This document shows, in pieces, positions 1 through 10,000 of a stretch of DNA of 64,000 bases. Both the position numbers and the translations under genes were made by a program. The notes under the pieces are model-generated. The model saw only the letters and a program-made list of their open reading frames with translations. It was not told the origin of the DNA and did not search any database. Location: contig JBPOJF010000004.1 in assembly GCA_052033915.1 (NCBI GenBank), positions 1 through 64,000 of the forward strand, written 5' to 3'. This DNA is from CALMZY01 sp052033915. GTDB lineage: Bacteria; Verrucomicrobiota; Kiritimatiellia; CAIQIC01; JAGNIJ01. How positions within the stretch are numbered: the stretch's first letter is position 1; every line of letters starts with the position of its first letter.

Positions 1-157
1 GTAGTTCTTCGACGGTTTCAACCCGCTCGGACATGAGCGTTTGATAACGTTCGATGTCCAGAACCGGCTTGTCCTGTTGCTGGGAGAACGCGCCCACCAC
101 CGCCAGACAACCCACGACCAACAACAATCCGACGAAACTTCTTTTCTGATAACTCAT
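1..157 (-). CDS. Secreted protein of unknown function, N-terminal part only
   Basis: The gene runs off the left edge, so only about the first 52 residues are visible. It starts MSYQKRSFVGLLLVVGCLAV, a basic n-region and hydrophobic core, with probable cleavage after Ala-Phe-Ser, so the product is exported. The mature part begins with a polar stretch rich in Gln, Asp and Glu. The start at 157 is supported by a strong GGAGGG ribosome-binding site about 5 bases upstream, preceded by a run of eight A. The leader contains the hairpin array described at 259-336. No family can be assigned from this fragment. Confidence 0.7.
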   Translation of the reverse strand, partial: MSYQKRSFVGLLLVVGCLAVVGAFSQQQDKPVLDIERYQTLMSERVETVEEL

Positions 158-258
158 GGTAGCCCTCCTTTTTTTTCGCTGACATTCTGGTCTGAGTCAG
201 CGCCATCTGTGCCACTTCTTGATGGAAGAAAGGCGCGACCCAAGCTCACGCCCACTGG

Positions 259-336
259 AGGCACTGGTATGCCTAACGCGAGTATGAAACAGGAGCCGCG
301 CCCGATTGGGCGCGCTCCCGCCTCGTCACTCGCGTT
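259..336 (-). promoter_or_regulatory. Nested inverted-repeat element (candidate structured leader)
   Basis: A perfect 9-bp outer stem pairs 275-283 (AACGCGAGT) with 328-336. Inside it, 292-303 pairs with 308-318 as an 11-bp stem with one bulged C and a GATT loop. A further 5-bp hairpin (AGGCA/TGCCT) abuts at 259-274. Read on the minus strand this lies about 100-180 bases upstream of the start codon at 157, where a leader structure would sit. No T-run follows, so it does not look like an intrinsic terminator. Function is unknown; a cruciform or protein site is also possible. Confidence 0.4.
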
Positions 337-650
337 TACGAACAGAAAATTACCAGTTTTCCAGTGGAATAACGTTGCGGTAAAACACAAAAACTTACCT
401 CTCAAAGATCGTTGGTATCCGTAGCAACGGGTACCAAGCGCGAAGTTGGCACAACCGGTCCCTGCGTGGCAAGGAAAAGCATACGCTTTCCGCTCGAAGC
501 CGTCCGGCGCGCCTGAAAGAGGGGGTTTTGTAACAGTCGCTCCAATTTGCGTCCTTATAGAAAGAAATGAGAGGGTGGGTTTTCGGATAAGTTTTGACTT
601 TTTTCTTTTTTCCCAACCCTTGGATTTTTTCAGGGCCGATCTACCAAGGT

Positions 651-680
651 TTGGAAAAACGCGGCGGTCCTGCCTACAAT
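651..680 (+). promoter_or_regulatory. Promoter of hrpB (near-leaderless)
   Basis: TTGGAA, an 18-base spacer and TACAAT. The -10 ends 13 bases before the ATG at 694 and overlaps the earlier in-frame ATG at 679, which argues for 694 as the start. No Shine-Dalgarno is present. Confidence 0.55.
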
Positions 681-693
681 GCGCGCTGTCCCC

Positions 694-3234
694 ATGAACC
701 GAAACGAACTGCCCATCTTCGAAATCGAGCAGACGCTGGTCGGCGCGGTCCGCCACGGCGGGCGCGTGATCGTCCAGGCGCCGACGGGTTCCGGCAAGTC
801 CACCCAAATTCCGCAGATGCTGCTCGACCACGGCTTGCTCGGAAACGGACAGGTCGTGATCCTCCAGCCGCGGCGGCTGGCAACGCGGATGCTGGCTTCG
901 CGCGTGGCGCGCGAGCGGAACGGCCGGCTCGGCGGCGAGGTCGGCTACCAGATCCGGTTCGAGGATCATTCCGGGCCGCGCACGCGGATCAAGTACGAGA
1001 CGGAAGGCATCCTCCTGCGCCAGATGCTGACGAATCCGAAACTCGACGGCGTGACGGCGATCATCTTCGACGAGTTTCACGAGCGGCACCTGTACGGCGA
1101 CATCACGCTGGCGCGCGCGCTGCAAATCCAGGAGTCGGCGCGGCCGGACCTGAAACTGCTGGTGATGTCGGCGACCCTTGACGCGGGACCCTTGGAGAAA
1201 TATCTCAACCCGTGCGTCGCGCTGGAGTCGGCGGGTCGCACGTACCCGGTGAGTACGGAGTATCTCCCGTCGGCCGCGGGCCGGGATGATGAGCCGGTGT
1301 GGGAGACGGCCGCCCTCGCGTTCGAGCGCGCGGTGGCCGGCGGCGCCGAAGGCGATTTCCTGATTTTCATGCCGGGGGCGTACGAGATCAGCCGCACGGT
1401 GCAGGCGATCAAAAACTCGCCGATCGGCCGCGGGTTCATCGTCCTGCCGCTCCACGGCGAACTGGCGGCGGACGACCAGGACGCGGCGGTGGCGCAGTAC
1501 GACAAGCGCAAGGTCGTGGTCTCGACGAACGTGGCGGAAAGTTCGCTGACGATCGACGGCGTGCGCGTGGTGATCGACAGCGGGCTGGCGCGGATCGCGA
1601 GGTTCGATCCGTACCGCGGCATCAATACGCTGTTGATCGAGCGGATCAGCCGCGCCTCCGCCGATCAGCGTGCGGGCCGCGCCGGGCGCACGGCGCCGGG
1701 GCGGTGTATCCGGCTCTGGACGGAGCGCGAGCACGCCGAGCGCCCGCCGCAGGAAACGCCGGAAGTCAAGCGGCTCGATCTCGCCGAGGTCGTGCTGACG
1801 CTCAAGGCGAGCGGGGTCGAGGACGTCAAGATGTTCCGCTGGCTGGAGCCGCCGGCCCCGCGCTCGCTCGAGCGCGCGGAGCTTCTGCTTCACGATCTCG
1901 GCGCGCTGAACCGAGCGGGCGCAATCACGGAGCTGGGCCGCTCGATGCTTTCGTTCCCCGTTCATCCGCGCTACTCGCGGATGCTGATCGCGGCGAACGA
2001 CTACGGCTGCGTGCGTTCCGTGGCGCTGATCGCGGCGCTGACGCAGGGCCGCAACCTGCTGCAGCGGAAGCAGGGCGGCGATGTGAAGGAGGATCGGGAG
2101 AACCTGCTGGGCGACGAGGCCGAGTCGGACTTTTTCATCCTCATGCGCGCGTGGCGCTATGCGCGCCGGCAGCGCTACGATCTCAACAAGTGCCGCCGGC
2201 TCGGCATCCACGCGCTGTCCGCGCGGCAGGTCGAGCCGCTGTTCAACTCCTTCCTGGATATCGCAAAGAAGGAGGGGTTGGCGGTCGAGGATCGCGCGCC
2301 GAACAACGAGGCGGTGCAGAAGTGCGTGCTGACGGGTTTCAGCGACCAGTTGGCGCAGCGGGTGGACCGGGGAACCCTGCGCTGCCAGCTCGTGCGCGGC
2401 CGCAAAGGCACGCTGGCGCGCGAGAGCGTCGTGCAGAACAGCCCGCTGTTCGTCGCGGCGGATGTGCGCGAAATCGAAGGCCGCGACCGCGAGTTGAACG
2501 TCCTGCTGGGCCTCGCGACGGCGGTGAAGCCGGAGTGGCTGAAGGAGTTGTTCCCGGAGGATTTCAGCGAGCAGGTGCACGTCCGCTACGATCCGGAATC
2601 GAAGCGCGTCGGCGCGGCGAAGGAGGTGCTTTTCCGCGATCTCGTGCTGGAGATGAAGCGCATGGATGCGCCGCCCGCCGAGGAAGCCGCCGGGCTGCTC
2701 GCGGAGGAAGTGATCAAGGGGACCCTGACGCTGAAGCAGTGGGACCATGCGGTGGAGCAGTGGATCCTGCGCGTCAACTGCCTGGCGCGGTGGTGTCCGG
2801 ACCTTCGGCTTCCGACGATCACGGATGACGGGCGGCAGGCGATGATCCAGCAGGTATGCCTCGGCGCGGTCTCTTATAAGGAGATCAAGGAAAAGCCGGT
2901 CTGGCCGGCGGTGAAATCGTGGCTGAGCGGGGCCCAGCGCGCGCTGCTCGAGAAGTATGCGCCGGAGCGGCTGGATCTGCCGAACGGGCGGAAGGCGAAA
3001 CTGACGTACGCGGCGGACGCGGAGCCGTTCATCTCGATGCGCATCCAGGATTTGTACGATGTCAAGCAGACCCCGAAGATCGCGATGGGCCGCATGCCGG
3101 TCGTCGTACATATTCTCGGTCCCAACCATCGGCCCGTGCAGGTCACCCAGGACCTCGCCGGTTTCTGGCGCGAACACTATCCGCGCGTCAAACAGGAGTT
3201 GCAGAGGAAGTACCCGAAGCACGAGTGGCGATAG
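694..3234 (+). CDS. hrpB: ATP-dependent helicase HrpB (DEAH family)
   Basis: The protein is 846 residues, the usual length for HrpB. It has Walker A APTGSGKS at about residues 29-36, motif II DEFH at 126-129 (HrpB-type rather than DEAH), SAT after it, and motif VI QRAGRAGRT near 324, followed by the HA2 and HrpB C-terminal regions. The extreme C-terminus, with PVQVTQDLAGFWREHYP and YPKHEW, is diagnostic of HrpB rather than HrpA. HrpB is a conserved putative RNA helicase of unclear cellular role. An in-frame ATG at 679 is also available, but it overlaps the predicted -10 box. The gene is monocistronic and converges with the PilB-type gene downstream. Confidence 0.92.
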   Translation: MNRNELPIFEIEQTLVGAVRHGGRVIVQAPTGSGKSTQIPQMLLDHGLLGNGQVVILQPRRLATRMLASRVARERNGRLGGEVGYQIRFEDHSGPRTRIKYETEGILLRQMLTNPKLDGVTAIIFDEFHERHLYGDITLARALQIQESARPDLKLLVMSATLDAGPLEKYLNPCVALESAGRTYPVSTEYLPSAAGRDDEPVWETAALAFERAVAGGAEGDFLIFMPGAYEISRTVQAIKNSPIGRGFIVLPLHGELAADDQDAAVAQYDKRKVVVSTNVAESSLTIDGVRVVIDSGLARIARFDPYRGINTLLIERISRASADQRAGRAGRTAPGRCIRLWTEREHAERPPQETPEVKRLDLAEVVLTLKASGVEDVKMFRWLEPPAPRSLERAELLLHDLGALNRAGAITELGRSMLSFPVHPRYSRMLIAANDYGCVRSVALIAALTQGRNLLQRKQGGDVKEDRENLLGDEAESDFFILMRAWRYARRQRYDLNKCRRLGIHALSARQVEPLFNSFLDIAKKEGLAVEDRAPNNEAVQKCVLTGFSDQLAQRVDRGTLRCQLVRGRKGTLARESVVQNSPLFVAADVREIEGRDRELNVLLGLATAVKPEWLKELFPEDFSEQVHVRYDPESKRVGAAKEVLFRDLVLEMKRMDAPPAEEAAGLLAEEVIKGTLTLKQWDHAVEQWILRVNCLARWCPDLRLPTITDDGRQAMIQQVCLGAVSYKEIKEKPVWPAVKSWLSGAQRALLEKYAPERLDLPNGRKAKLTYAADAEPFISMRIQDLYDVKQTPKIAMGRMPVVVHILGPNHRPVQVTQDLAGFWREHYPRVKQELQRKYPKHEWR

Positions 3235-3295
3235 TTCCCGGGGCGACGGCGGCGTTGAACGCCGTGGAGCGGTCTGGAGGCGAACGGCTCTACCC

Positions 3296-5002
3296 CTACT
3301 CGCCGCTTGTCACCAGCAGGACCTCCTCGATGCTGGTGACGCCTTCCTGGGCGCGCAGCAGCCCGACTTCGCGCAGGGTCAGCATGCCGTTCTTCACGGC
3401 GCAGTCGCGCAGAACGCTCGTGCTGGGTCCTCTCAGGACCAGCTCGCGCATCTCGTCGTTGACGAGGAGAATCTCCATCATCGCGCCGCGGCCCTTGTAG
3501 CCGGTCTGGTTGCATTTCGGACAGCCGACGGCCTGGTGCAATTCCGCGCCCTCGAAGAGCGTCGGGTCAATGTGGTGCAGGCGCAGGATTTCGGTGGGGA
3601 TTTCCGTCGGCTTCCGGCAGGCTTTGCACAGCTTTCGATACAACCGCTGGGCCTGCGCGCACAGGAGCGAGGCCGCGAGCATGAACCCGTCGATTCCCAT
3701 GTAGAGCATGCGGGCGATGGCGCCGGCGGCGTCGTTCGTGTGCAGGGTGCTGAAGACGAGGTGGCCCGTCACGGCGGCCTGCACCGCGATCGAGGCGGTT
3801 TCATCGTCCCGGATTTCGCCGACCATGATGATGTCCGGGGACTGGCGGAGGATGGAGCGCAGGCCGCGCGCGAAGGTCAGCCCGACCTCCGCGTGGGTCT
3901 GCACCTGGTTGATGCCCCCCAACTGGTATTCGACGGGGTCTTCGATGGTGACCACGTTCACGTCGCTCGTATTCAATTCCTGGAGCGCGGAGTAGAGCGT
4001 GGTGGTCTTGCCGCTGCCGGTCGGTCCGGTCACCAGCACCATCCCGTGCGGCTGGGAGATGGCGTACTTGAGGTTCTCGTACGCGCGTTGATCCAGCCCC
4101 AGCGCGGAGAGGCTGGGCGTCAGCGAGGTCTTGTCGAGAATACGCATGACGATCTTCTCGCCGTGGACGGTGGGCAGGATGCTCACGCGCACGTCGCACT
4201 CCTTCTTCTGCGCGCGCATCTTGAAGCGGCCGTCCTGCGGAATGCGGTGCTCCGCGATGTTCATGTGGGAGAGGATCTTGAGGCGCGATACGATGGCGTT
4301 GTACATGGATTTCGGCGGGCTGGGGAAGTTGTAGAGAATGCCGTCGATGCGGTAGCGGAGCATCACGTTCTTCTCCATGGGCTCGAGATGAATGTCGCTC
4401 GCCTTCCGGCGCAACGCTTCCATCATGACCGTGTTTACGACGCGGATGACCGGCGCGCCCACGGCTTGCTCTTCCAGGTCCGTCGCCTGCGTCTCGATCT
4501 CCTGGTCCTTGGAGACTTCCACTTCGTTGTCGATGGCCTCCTCGAGCGCCTGTTCCAGCGATTCCTTCTTTCCCGCGAATCGTTCGAGCAGTTCGTTGAT
4601 GTCGCGCTCCGGCGCGACGAGCGGAACGATGTTGTGCCGGGTCACGGCGCGAAGATCGTCCAGGGCCAGGATGTTGAACGGGTCGCCGAGGGCGACCGTC
4701 AGCGTGCGGCCCACGCGGGACACGGGAACCGCCAGGTTCCGCTTCATCCCGTCCGGGGTCACCAGTTCTATGAGCTTCTCGTCGGGGGTGAAGTGCGCGA
4801 GGGAGATGGGCGGCATCCGGACGTACTCGGAAAGCGCCAGCGCCAGGTCGCCGGGTGAGACCAGGTTTCGCTCGACCAGCAGTTTCTCAAGAGGCTTCCC
4901 CAGCGTCTTGGACTCCTCCCGGAGGATGTTGAGGAAGTCGCTCTTGACGTTGACGCGTCTGAGCAGGATCGCGAGGACTCGTTCTGATGCAGCGCTTTCC
5001 AT
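3296..5002 (-). CDS. Type IV pilus / type II secretion assembly ATPase (PilB/GspE)
   Basis: The 568-residue protein is typical in length for this family. An N-terminal MshEN-type helical domain covers roughly residues 15-140. The ATPase domain follows, with Walker A TGPTGSGKT at 325-333, the Asp box around 353-356 (IEDP), Walker B MVGEIRD near 393 and the His box FSTLHTNDA near 418. A tetracysteine zinc site (CxxC at 459/462 and CxxC at 494/497) is characteristic of PilB/GspE. It powers assembly of pilin-like fibres from the inner face of the membrane. No other pilus gene lies nearby, so PilB cannot be separated from GspE by context. Confidence 0.9.
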   Translation of the reverse strand: MESAASERVLAILLRRVNVKSDFLNILREESKTLGKPLEKLLVERNLVSPGDLALALSEYVRMPPISLAHFTPDEKLIELVTPDGMKRNLAVPVSRVGRTLTVALGDPFNILALDDLRAVTRHNIVPLVAPERDINELLERFAGKKESLEQALEEAIDNEVEVSKDQEIETQATDLEEQAVGAPVIRVVNTVMMEALRRKASDIHLEPMEKNVMLRYRIDGILYNFPSPPKSMYNAIVSRLKILSHMNIAEHRIPQDGRFKMRAQKKECDVRVSILPTVHGEKIVMRILDKTSLTPSLSALGLDQRAYENLKYAISQPHGMVLVTGPTGSGKTTTLYSALQELNTSDVNVVTIEDPVEYQLGGINQVQTHAEVGLTFARGLRSILRQSPDIIMVGEIRDDETASIAVQAAVTGHLVFSTLHTNDAAGAIARMLYMGIDGFMLAASLLCAQAQRLYRKLCKACRKPTEIPTEILRLHHIDPTLFEGAELHQAVGCPKCNQTGYKGRGAMMEILLVNDEMRELVLRGPSTSVLRDCAVKNGMLTLREVGLLRAQEGVTSIEEVLLVTSGE

Positions 5003-5060
5003 CGGGCCGTTCCGTCAAAGACTGCCGTTATCGTACACCAATCTCCGGCGGCGGATAATT

Positions 5061-5076
5061 CAAAAGCCGGCTTTTG
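5061..5076. terminator. 16-bp palindrome downstream of the L,D-transpeptidase gene
   Basis: CAAAAGCCGGCTTTTG is a perfect palindrome between the 3' end of the transpeptidase gene and the start of the PilB-type gene. It could end the envelope operon, but the stem has no loop and no long T-run, so termination is only a possibility. Confidence 0.3.
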
Positions 5077-5098
5077 CGCGGCGGCGTCCGCCCCGGCG

Positions 5099-6139
5099 CT
5101 ACTCCTCCACCGTCACGGGCATTCCGATCCGGATCATCCGGATCAGTTTCTCGGCGTTCCAGTTGGCGAGCCGGAAGCAGCCGTGCGAGCCGGTCCGGCC
5201 GATCTCCTCGGGGCGCGGCGTCCCGTGTATGCCGTAGCCGGGCAGGCTGAGCGTGATCCACGCCATGCCCACGGGGTTGTTGGGGCCCGGGGGGATGATC
5301 AGCCGTTTGCCGAGCGCCTGGACTTCCGGGTCCTCCAGGAAGACCGCGGGGTCGAGTGTGTAGGTGGGCTCGGAAGCGCAATTCACGATGGTGAGCGCGC
5401 CGGCCGGCCGCTTTTCCTTGTCTTTCGCGATGGAGCAGGGGAACTGCGCCACGAGCCGGCCGTCCGCATCGCGGACGCGGACCAGCTTCTCGTTCAGCAG
5501 GATGGTCAGCGAGTCGGCCTTCGGCGTGCGGAACGGGCGCGGGTTCGGGACCACGAGCGTTGTCCCGGCGGGTGGGGACGGCCACGCGGCGTCAGGATTG
5601 AGTTTCCGGACGGCTTCCTCGGCGGCATGGTATTTCTCCGCGATCAGTTCGAGAAGGGTTTCGTATCCGAGCCGCGCGGCCTGCGATTTTCCCCGCCAGG
5701 TCCTGGGGACGGGCGTCAGCGCCGCAAGCTCCGCGTCCGTCACGGTGTGCGTGGTGTACGCGGCGTCCAAGGGGCCGAGCCCGGCGAGCGTGAGTTCGTC
5801 CGGCTTCCCGGTCGCCGGCAGACCGTTGGCGCCCTGCCACGCGCGAAGCGCCTGCCGGGTCTTCGTGCCGATCACGCCGTCCGCGCAATTGCACGAAAAA
5901 TTCAGGCGGTCGAGCAATGTCTGAATCGCCACGGCGTCGCGGAAAGAAACCTCGGGCTTCGGCGGCGGAAGGGGCGGCGGTTTGACGCGGGGCGCGGGCG
6001 TTGGGGCCGGTCGGGGCTGCGGTTGCCCGCCGATGCGGGCGGGAGGCGGTTCCAACTCCGGCGGGACCGTCACGCAGCCGGCGGCGAGAAGAAGAAAGGA
6101 GGATAGAAGAGCGGCTATGTTCCAAGCGCCGGATTTCAT
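5099..6139 (-). CDS. Lipoprotein L,D-transpeptidase with peptidoglycan-binding domain
   Basis: The start at 6139 gives a lipoprotein signal, MKSGAWN followed by a hydrophobic run ending LLAAGC, with Cys22 as lipidation site. A proline-rich linker leads to a PG_binding_1-type domain (about residues 60-115, VIGTKTRQALRAWQ), then a short LysM-like segment, then a YkuD domain with the catalytic signature HG...GSHGCFRL near the C-terminus (Cys about 321). YkuD enzymes make 3-3 peptidoglycan cross-links or attach proteins to peptidoglycan. An alternative start at 6181 would overlap the stop of the upstream methyltransferase gene as ATGA, implying translational coupling, but would push the signal peptide 14 residues in. 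The two genes form an envelope operon. Confidence 0.85.
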   Translation of the reverse strand: MKSGAWNIAALLSSFLLLAAGCVTVPPELEPPPARIGGQPQPRPAPTPAPRVKPPPLPPPKPEVSFRDAVAIQTLLDRLNFSCNCADGVIGTKTRQALRAWQGANGLPATGKPDELTLAGLGPLDAAYTTHTVTDAELAALTPVPRTWRGKSQAARLGYETLLELIAEKYHAAEEAVRKLNPDAAWPSPPAGTTLVVPNPRPFRTPKADSLTILLNEKLVRVRDADGRLVAQFPCSIAKDKEKRPAGALTIVNCASEPTYTLDPAVFLEDPEVQALGKRLIIPPGPNNPVGMAWITLSLPGYGIHGTPRPEEIGRTGSHGCFRLANWNAEKLIRMIRIGMPVTVEE

Positions 6140-6177
6140 TTTCAAGTTTTCCGTATGAGGCGGCCGCGTTTCCGGGT

Positions 6178-6891
6178 TCATTTGCCGTGGACCATCGGGA
6201 CGAACACAACCGCCAAATCTTCTTCCTTCTCCGCCTTCCCGTCCTTCTTCCGGAGAATGACGAGACGCTGCGCGCCCTCGCCGACCGGGACAATCATGCG
6301 CCCGCCGTCCTTGAGCTGTTCCACCAGCGCGGGGGGCACGTCGTCCGGCGCGCAGGTCACGATGATCGCATCGAAGGGGGCGTGTTCCGGCCAGCCTTTG
6401 TAGCCGTCGCCGGTACGCACATGGACCTTCGCGTAGCCTTCTTCGGAGAGCGCTCTGCGCGCGTGGTCCGCCAACTCGGGAATGATTTCGATGGAATAGA
6501 CGTCCGCCCCGAGTTCCGCGAGGATCGCGGCCTGATAGCCGGACCCCGTGCCGATCTCGAGCACCTTTTCGCCCGCCTCCGGGGCGATGCGTTCGGTCAT
6601 GTAGGCGACGATAAAGGGCTGGGAAATGGTCTGGCCGAAACCGATCGGGCAGGGGTGATCGCCGTAGGCATTGCACGCCTCCAGGTATTTCTCGGGGATG
6701 AACCGGTGCCGCTGGACCTGGGCCATGGCCCGGATCACGCGAGGATCCCGGATCCCGTAGCGTTCGATTTGTGCGATCATGGTGGTGTGACCCATGGCCT
6801 CGTCCGTTTCCCGTGCGCGGGTTTCCGCCCGCGTGCACGGCGCATGAACCAGTATGAACCCGCTCAGAACGATCAGCAATCCCGCGCGCAT
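6178..6891 (-). CDS. pcm: Protein-L-isoaspartate O-methyltransferase, exported form
   Basis: The 237-residue protein has all PCMT hallmarks: the N-terminal helix with VIRAMAQVQRHRFIPE, the GFGQTISQPFIVAYM substrate loop, and the SAM motif VLEIGTGSGYQAA. It methylates L-isoaspartyl residues so that damaged proteins can be repaired. The start at 6891 gives a signal peptide (MRAGLLIVLSGFILVHAPC, cleavage probably after TRA), with GGAGG very close upstream. Another ATG lies at 6921. An exported PCMT is unusual but not unknown. Its coupling with an L,D-transpeptidase lipoprotein suggests a role in envelope maintenance. Confidence 0.88.
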   Translation of the reverse strand: MRAGLLIVLSGFILVHAPCTRAETRARETDEAMGHTTMIAQIERYGIRDPRVIRAMAQVQRHRFIPEKYLEACNAYGDHPCPIGFGQTISQPFIVAYMTERIAPEAGEKVLEIGTGSGYQAAILAELGADVYSIEIIPELADHARRALSEEGYAKVHVRTGDGYKGWPEHAPFDAIIVTCAPDDVPPALVEQLKDGGRMIVPVGEGAQRLVILRKKDGKAEKEEDLAVVFVPMVHGK

Positions 6892-7091
6892 GCCTCCACT
6901 ATAAACGGAGGACGCTCCCATTCCAAGAATTGGAACCGACGTTCGTCGGTTCGTCTCGGACGGCGGCGAACGGCATGACTTGCCATGAGCCCTTCTTTTT
7001 TGAGAAGGTATCCCATCACTGCCGCCGCAAGGCGGTTATCAGGTACACGGGCCGCGGTTGCACGCGGTTTGCTATGGGAGGTGGGTCGCGC

Positions 7092-10000
7092 ATGAACGCT
7101 AACAGCCGCATCCTTCGTTCGTTCCTTCTGTTGATTCTGCTGGCCGGTATCGTTGCCGCCCAGTCCATTCCCGACATCCAGGTTCGGATCGAAGGGCCGG
7201 ACGAAGTGACCATTGGCGCGCCCGCGGTGTTCCGGGCCGTGGTGGAGGCGGACAAGGTCGGCGCGCCGATTGCCCGGGAAGCCGCGCTCGAGTGGATCTT
7301 CGACGGGAAGATTGTCGCGAGCGGTCCGGTTTTTGAATACCGCGCCGATCGGGCGGGCGCCTGGCAGATCAAGGTGCGGCTTGTGCGGAGAGACCGGAGC
7401 GCGAGCGTGCTCGCCAGCAGCAGCCGCACGTTGATGGCGATACGTACGCCCGAACCGGCCGCGCGGTCGGCGTCGGACGTTTCCGTTCCGCTGCAGCGTG
7501 TCGCGCCCAGGGTCGAGTCGGCGGCCGCGCCCGACGGTTCCTGGATCCTTGAGGATTCGAGGGAAGTGGTGAAGCGAAGCCGGGCGACGGACAGCAAGAA
7601 TCGGATCTCGATTACCGGGTCGTCCTGTGTCGGGGCGCATGAAGCGCCGTGCGGGGGAGACGCGGCGATCCTGCTCCGATGGACGGAACCTCCGGCCCGA
7701 CTTGCTCCGGGCGAAACGTTGAGGATGGATTTGACCGAGGAACTGAACCTGGCGCTCGACACCAATTGCGCGCCGACCAAGCCGTTTCAAGTTGAACTGA
7801 AGGCCACATGGCTGGTCCGCAAAGGAGCACAGGTCAGCCAGGCGGCCGTTTCGCTCACCGGCACGGCGCAACAGCCGGTGGAGACGTTCAGGAAGGCCAA
7901 GATGATCGAATGGCCTGCGCCTTCCGGCGCGCTGAACGAAAAGCTGACGGTCGAAATCAAGGCGGAAAGCCCCGCCGGGACAGCCTCGAAATTCTACACG
8001 TACGTCTTCAGAAGCTCCGGCGACACGGTCCCGGGGTCGGTCCCTTCGCCCGGAGCCAAGGCGGGGTCTTTGTCGGTTAAGCTGACGAAGGACTCGCCCA
8101 AGGGGAACCGGGTGCTTGCGGGCGAGCCCGCCGTTTTCCGCGCGGACCTGCTGTCCGGTGCCGTACGAACGGACAACACGTTTGTGCTGAAATGGAAATC
8201 GGAGCCGCCCGCGATGTTCAAGCTGGACGGCGCTTCCGCCTCCGTCGTGTTCACGAAACCCGGCCCGGCGCGGGTCTGGTGCGAGGCCTATCGCGGCGCC
8301 GACACCGCGAACCCGGCGGCCGTATCCGCTCCTTCGAGCCTGGAGGTCGTCGCGGCGCAGATCGAGATCGCGATTGAACCGGCGGCCGCGATGGTCGGCG
8401 ATGAAATCAAGGCGAGCGTTCAAGCCATCCATGTGTTTCAGGGCGCCGAGATGCATTGGCTGCCCCTGCCGTCCAACGTACGGTTGTTGGGGCGATCCCG
8501 GGATGGCCGGGTTATCCAGTTTTACATGACCGATTCCAAGCCCGCCCGTTTGCAGGTCCAGGCCCGCCAGCCCGGCGGCGTCGTGCTTGCCGACGCAGCG
8601 GCGACGGTCCAGGCGCGGGCCTACGAGGTGTCCATCGCGGGGCCGGTGCCGGGTTCGCCGGCGCCGCAATTGTGGGTTCCCGGTTCCGGTCTCGTCAAAG
8701 TCACGGACCGCCTCGCCGTTGACCAGAACCTTTCTTTCACCGCTTCCGTCAAAGGCATGGCAGACGACGCGGCGTTGACGTTCCTGTGGAGATCGAAGGA
8801 GGACGCCTGTTCCGTGCGAACGCCGGTGTCGCGGAAGGCGGAAGTCATGTGCTCCGAGACGGGGCGCTTCACCCTTGCCGTGACCGTGCGGGACGAGCGG
8901 GGTGTCGAACTGGGGAGAGCCGAGGGCGCGTTTGACGTCACCCTCTCCCAGGAGCAACTGCGGGAGGCTTGGAACTGCGCCAAGGCCGATCAGTTGGAGA
9001 AGCAGGCCGCCGCGCTGGCGGCGCAGGGGCGTCAGGAGGAGGCTGCGGCGAAGTACCGGGAGAGCCTGGCCCTCTGGCCGGACGACGCGATCCAAAAGCG
9101 ATTGAGGGAGGTCGAGTCAACCCTGGCAGCGGGCCGGGAGCAGAAGAAGCGTTTTTCCGAACTGGTTCGGACGGGACATGACCTGGAGCGGCAGGGCGAT
9201 TACAGCGGGGCTTTGCAGAAGTACCGGGAAAGCCTGGCGATTCAGCCGGACAAGCGGCTCGAGAATCACATTGCGCAGATCGAGAGCGAAGCCGCGCGTC
9301 GCGATGCGGATCGCGCGCAGGCCGCCGTCCTTCGCGCGCAGGCCGCCGAGTTCATCCGCACGGGCCGGATAAAGGACGCCGCCGACCACCTCAAGCAGAG
9401 CCTGGTGTTTGAGGCGGACGAACAGGTGCGGCAGCAGATTGTCGGACTGGAGGCGCAACTCGCCGAGCAGGACGCGAAGAAGGCGAGAGCGGCGCAACGG
9501 ATCCGCGAAGGCGAGGCGCTCGAGCGGGCGGGTGATCTGGACGGCGCGCTCGCCAAGCTCAAGGAAAGCCTTTCCGAGTGGCCGGACGAAAGCCTGAAGG
9601 CGAGCGTTCAGATTCTCGAGCAGAGCGTTGCCGTCCAGAAGAGTCTTTCCGACAAGGCGTTCAGGCTCAAGGAGGAGGGCGTCGCGCTGGAGCAGGCCGG
9701 CGATCTGGAGGGTGCGGTGGCCAGGTATCGCGAAAGCCTCGCCTTGCGCGCGGATGAAACGCTGAACGGGCGCGCCGAACAGCTCGCCCGGACCGTCGAG
9801 CGGAATCAGAAGCTCGCCGCCGAAGCCGCCGCGTATCGCGACGAAGGATTGACGCACGAGACTCAGGGCAACTTGGACAAAGCCCTGGCCAGTTACCGGA
9901 AGAGCGTGGAGAAGGCGCCCGACGCCGCGCTCGAACAACGGGTTCGCGATCTGGAGACGAAGATCGCCGAGCGGGACATTCGCAAAGCGAAAGCGCGAGA

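Larger units (their letters stand above)
158..693. other. Structured intergenic region without a gene
   Basis: This 536-base gap separates the divergent secreted-protein gene and hrpB. I find no convincing coding frame. Several inverted repeats are visible: a 7-bp stem at about 178-203 (GCTGAC/GTCAGC core) directly before the A-run and ribosome-binding site of the leftward gene, the nested element at 259-336, a 9-bp stem with one G-U pair at 412-437, and a bulged 7-bp stem at 473-491. T-rich runs lie around 598-612, and the hrpB promoter is at the right end. It may hold the leader of the leftward gene or a small RNA. I recognise no tmRNA, SRP, RNase P or known riboswitch signature. Confidence 0.5.

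Noticed and set aside
158..650. tmRNA, SRP RNA, RNase P RNA or a known riboswitch in the first gap
   Set aside because: I looked for the tag-coding and T-arm features of tmRNA, the GGAAGG loop of SRP RNA, the P4 signature of RNase P and common riboswitch cores. None was recognisable. Only generic hairpins are supported.
679..693. ATG at 679 as the hrpB start
   Set aside because: It overlaps the predicted TACAAT -10 box, so it would not lie in the mRNA. The ATG at 694 follows at suitable distance and begins the conserved region.
154..3222. 1022-residue open frame on the minus strand opposite hrpB
   Set aside because: It is the antisense shadow of a high-GC gene, is Arg-, Leu- and His-rich with no domain, and hrpB on the plus strand has all its motifs.
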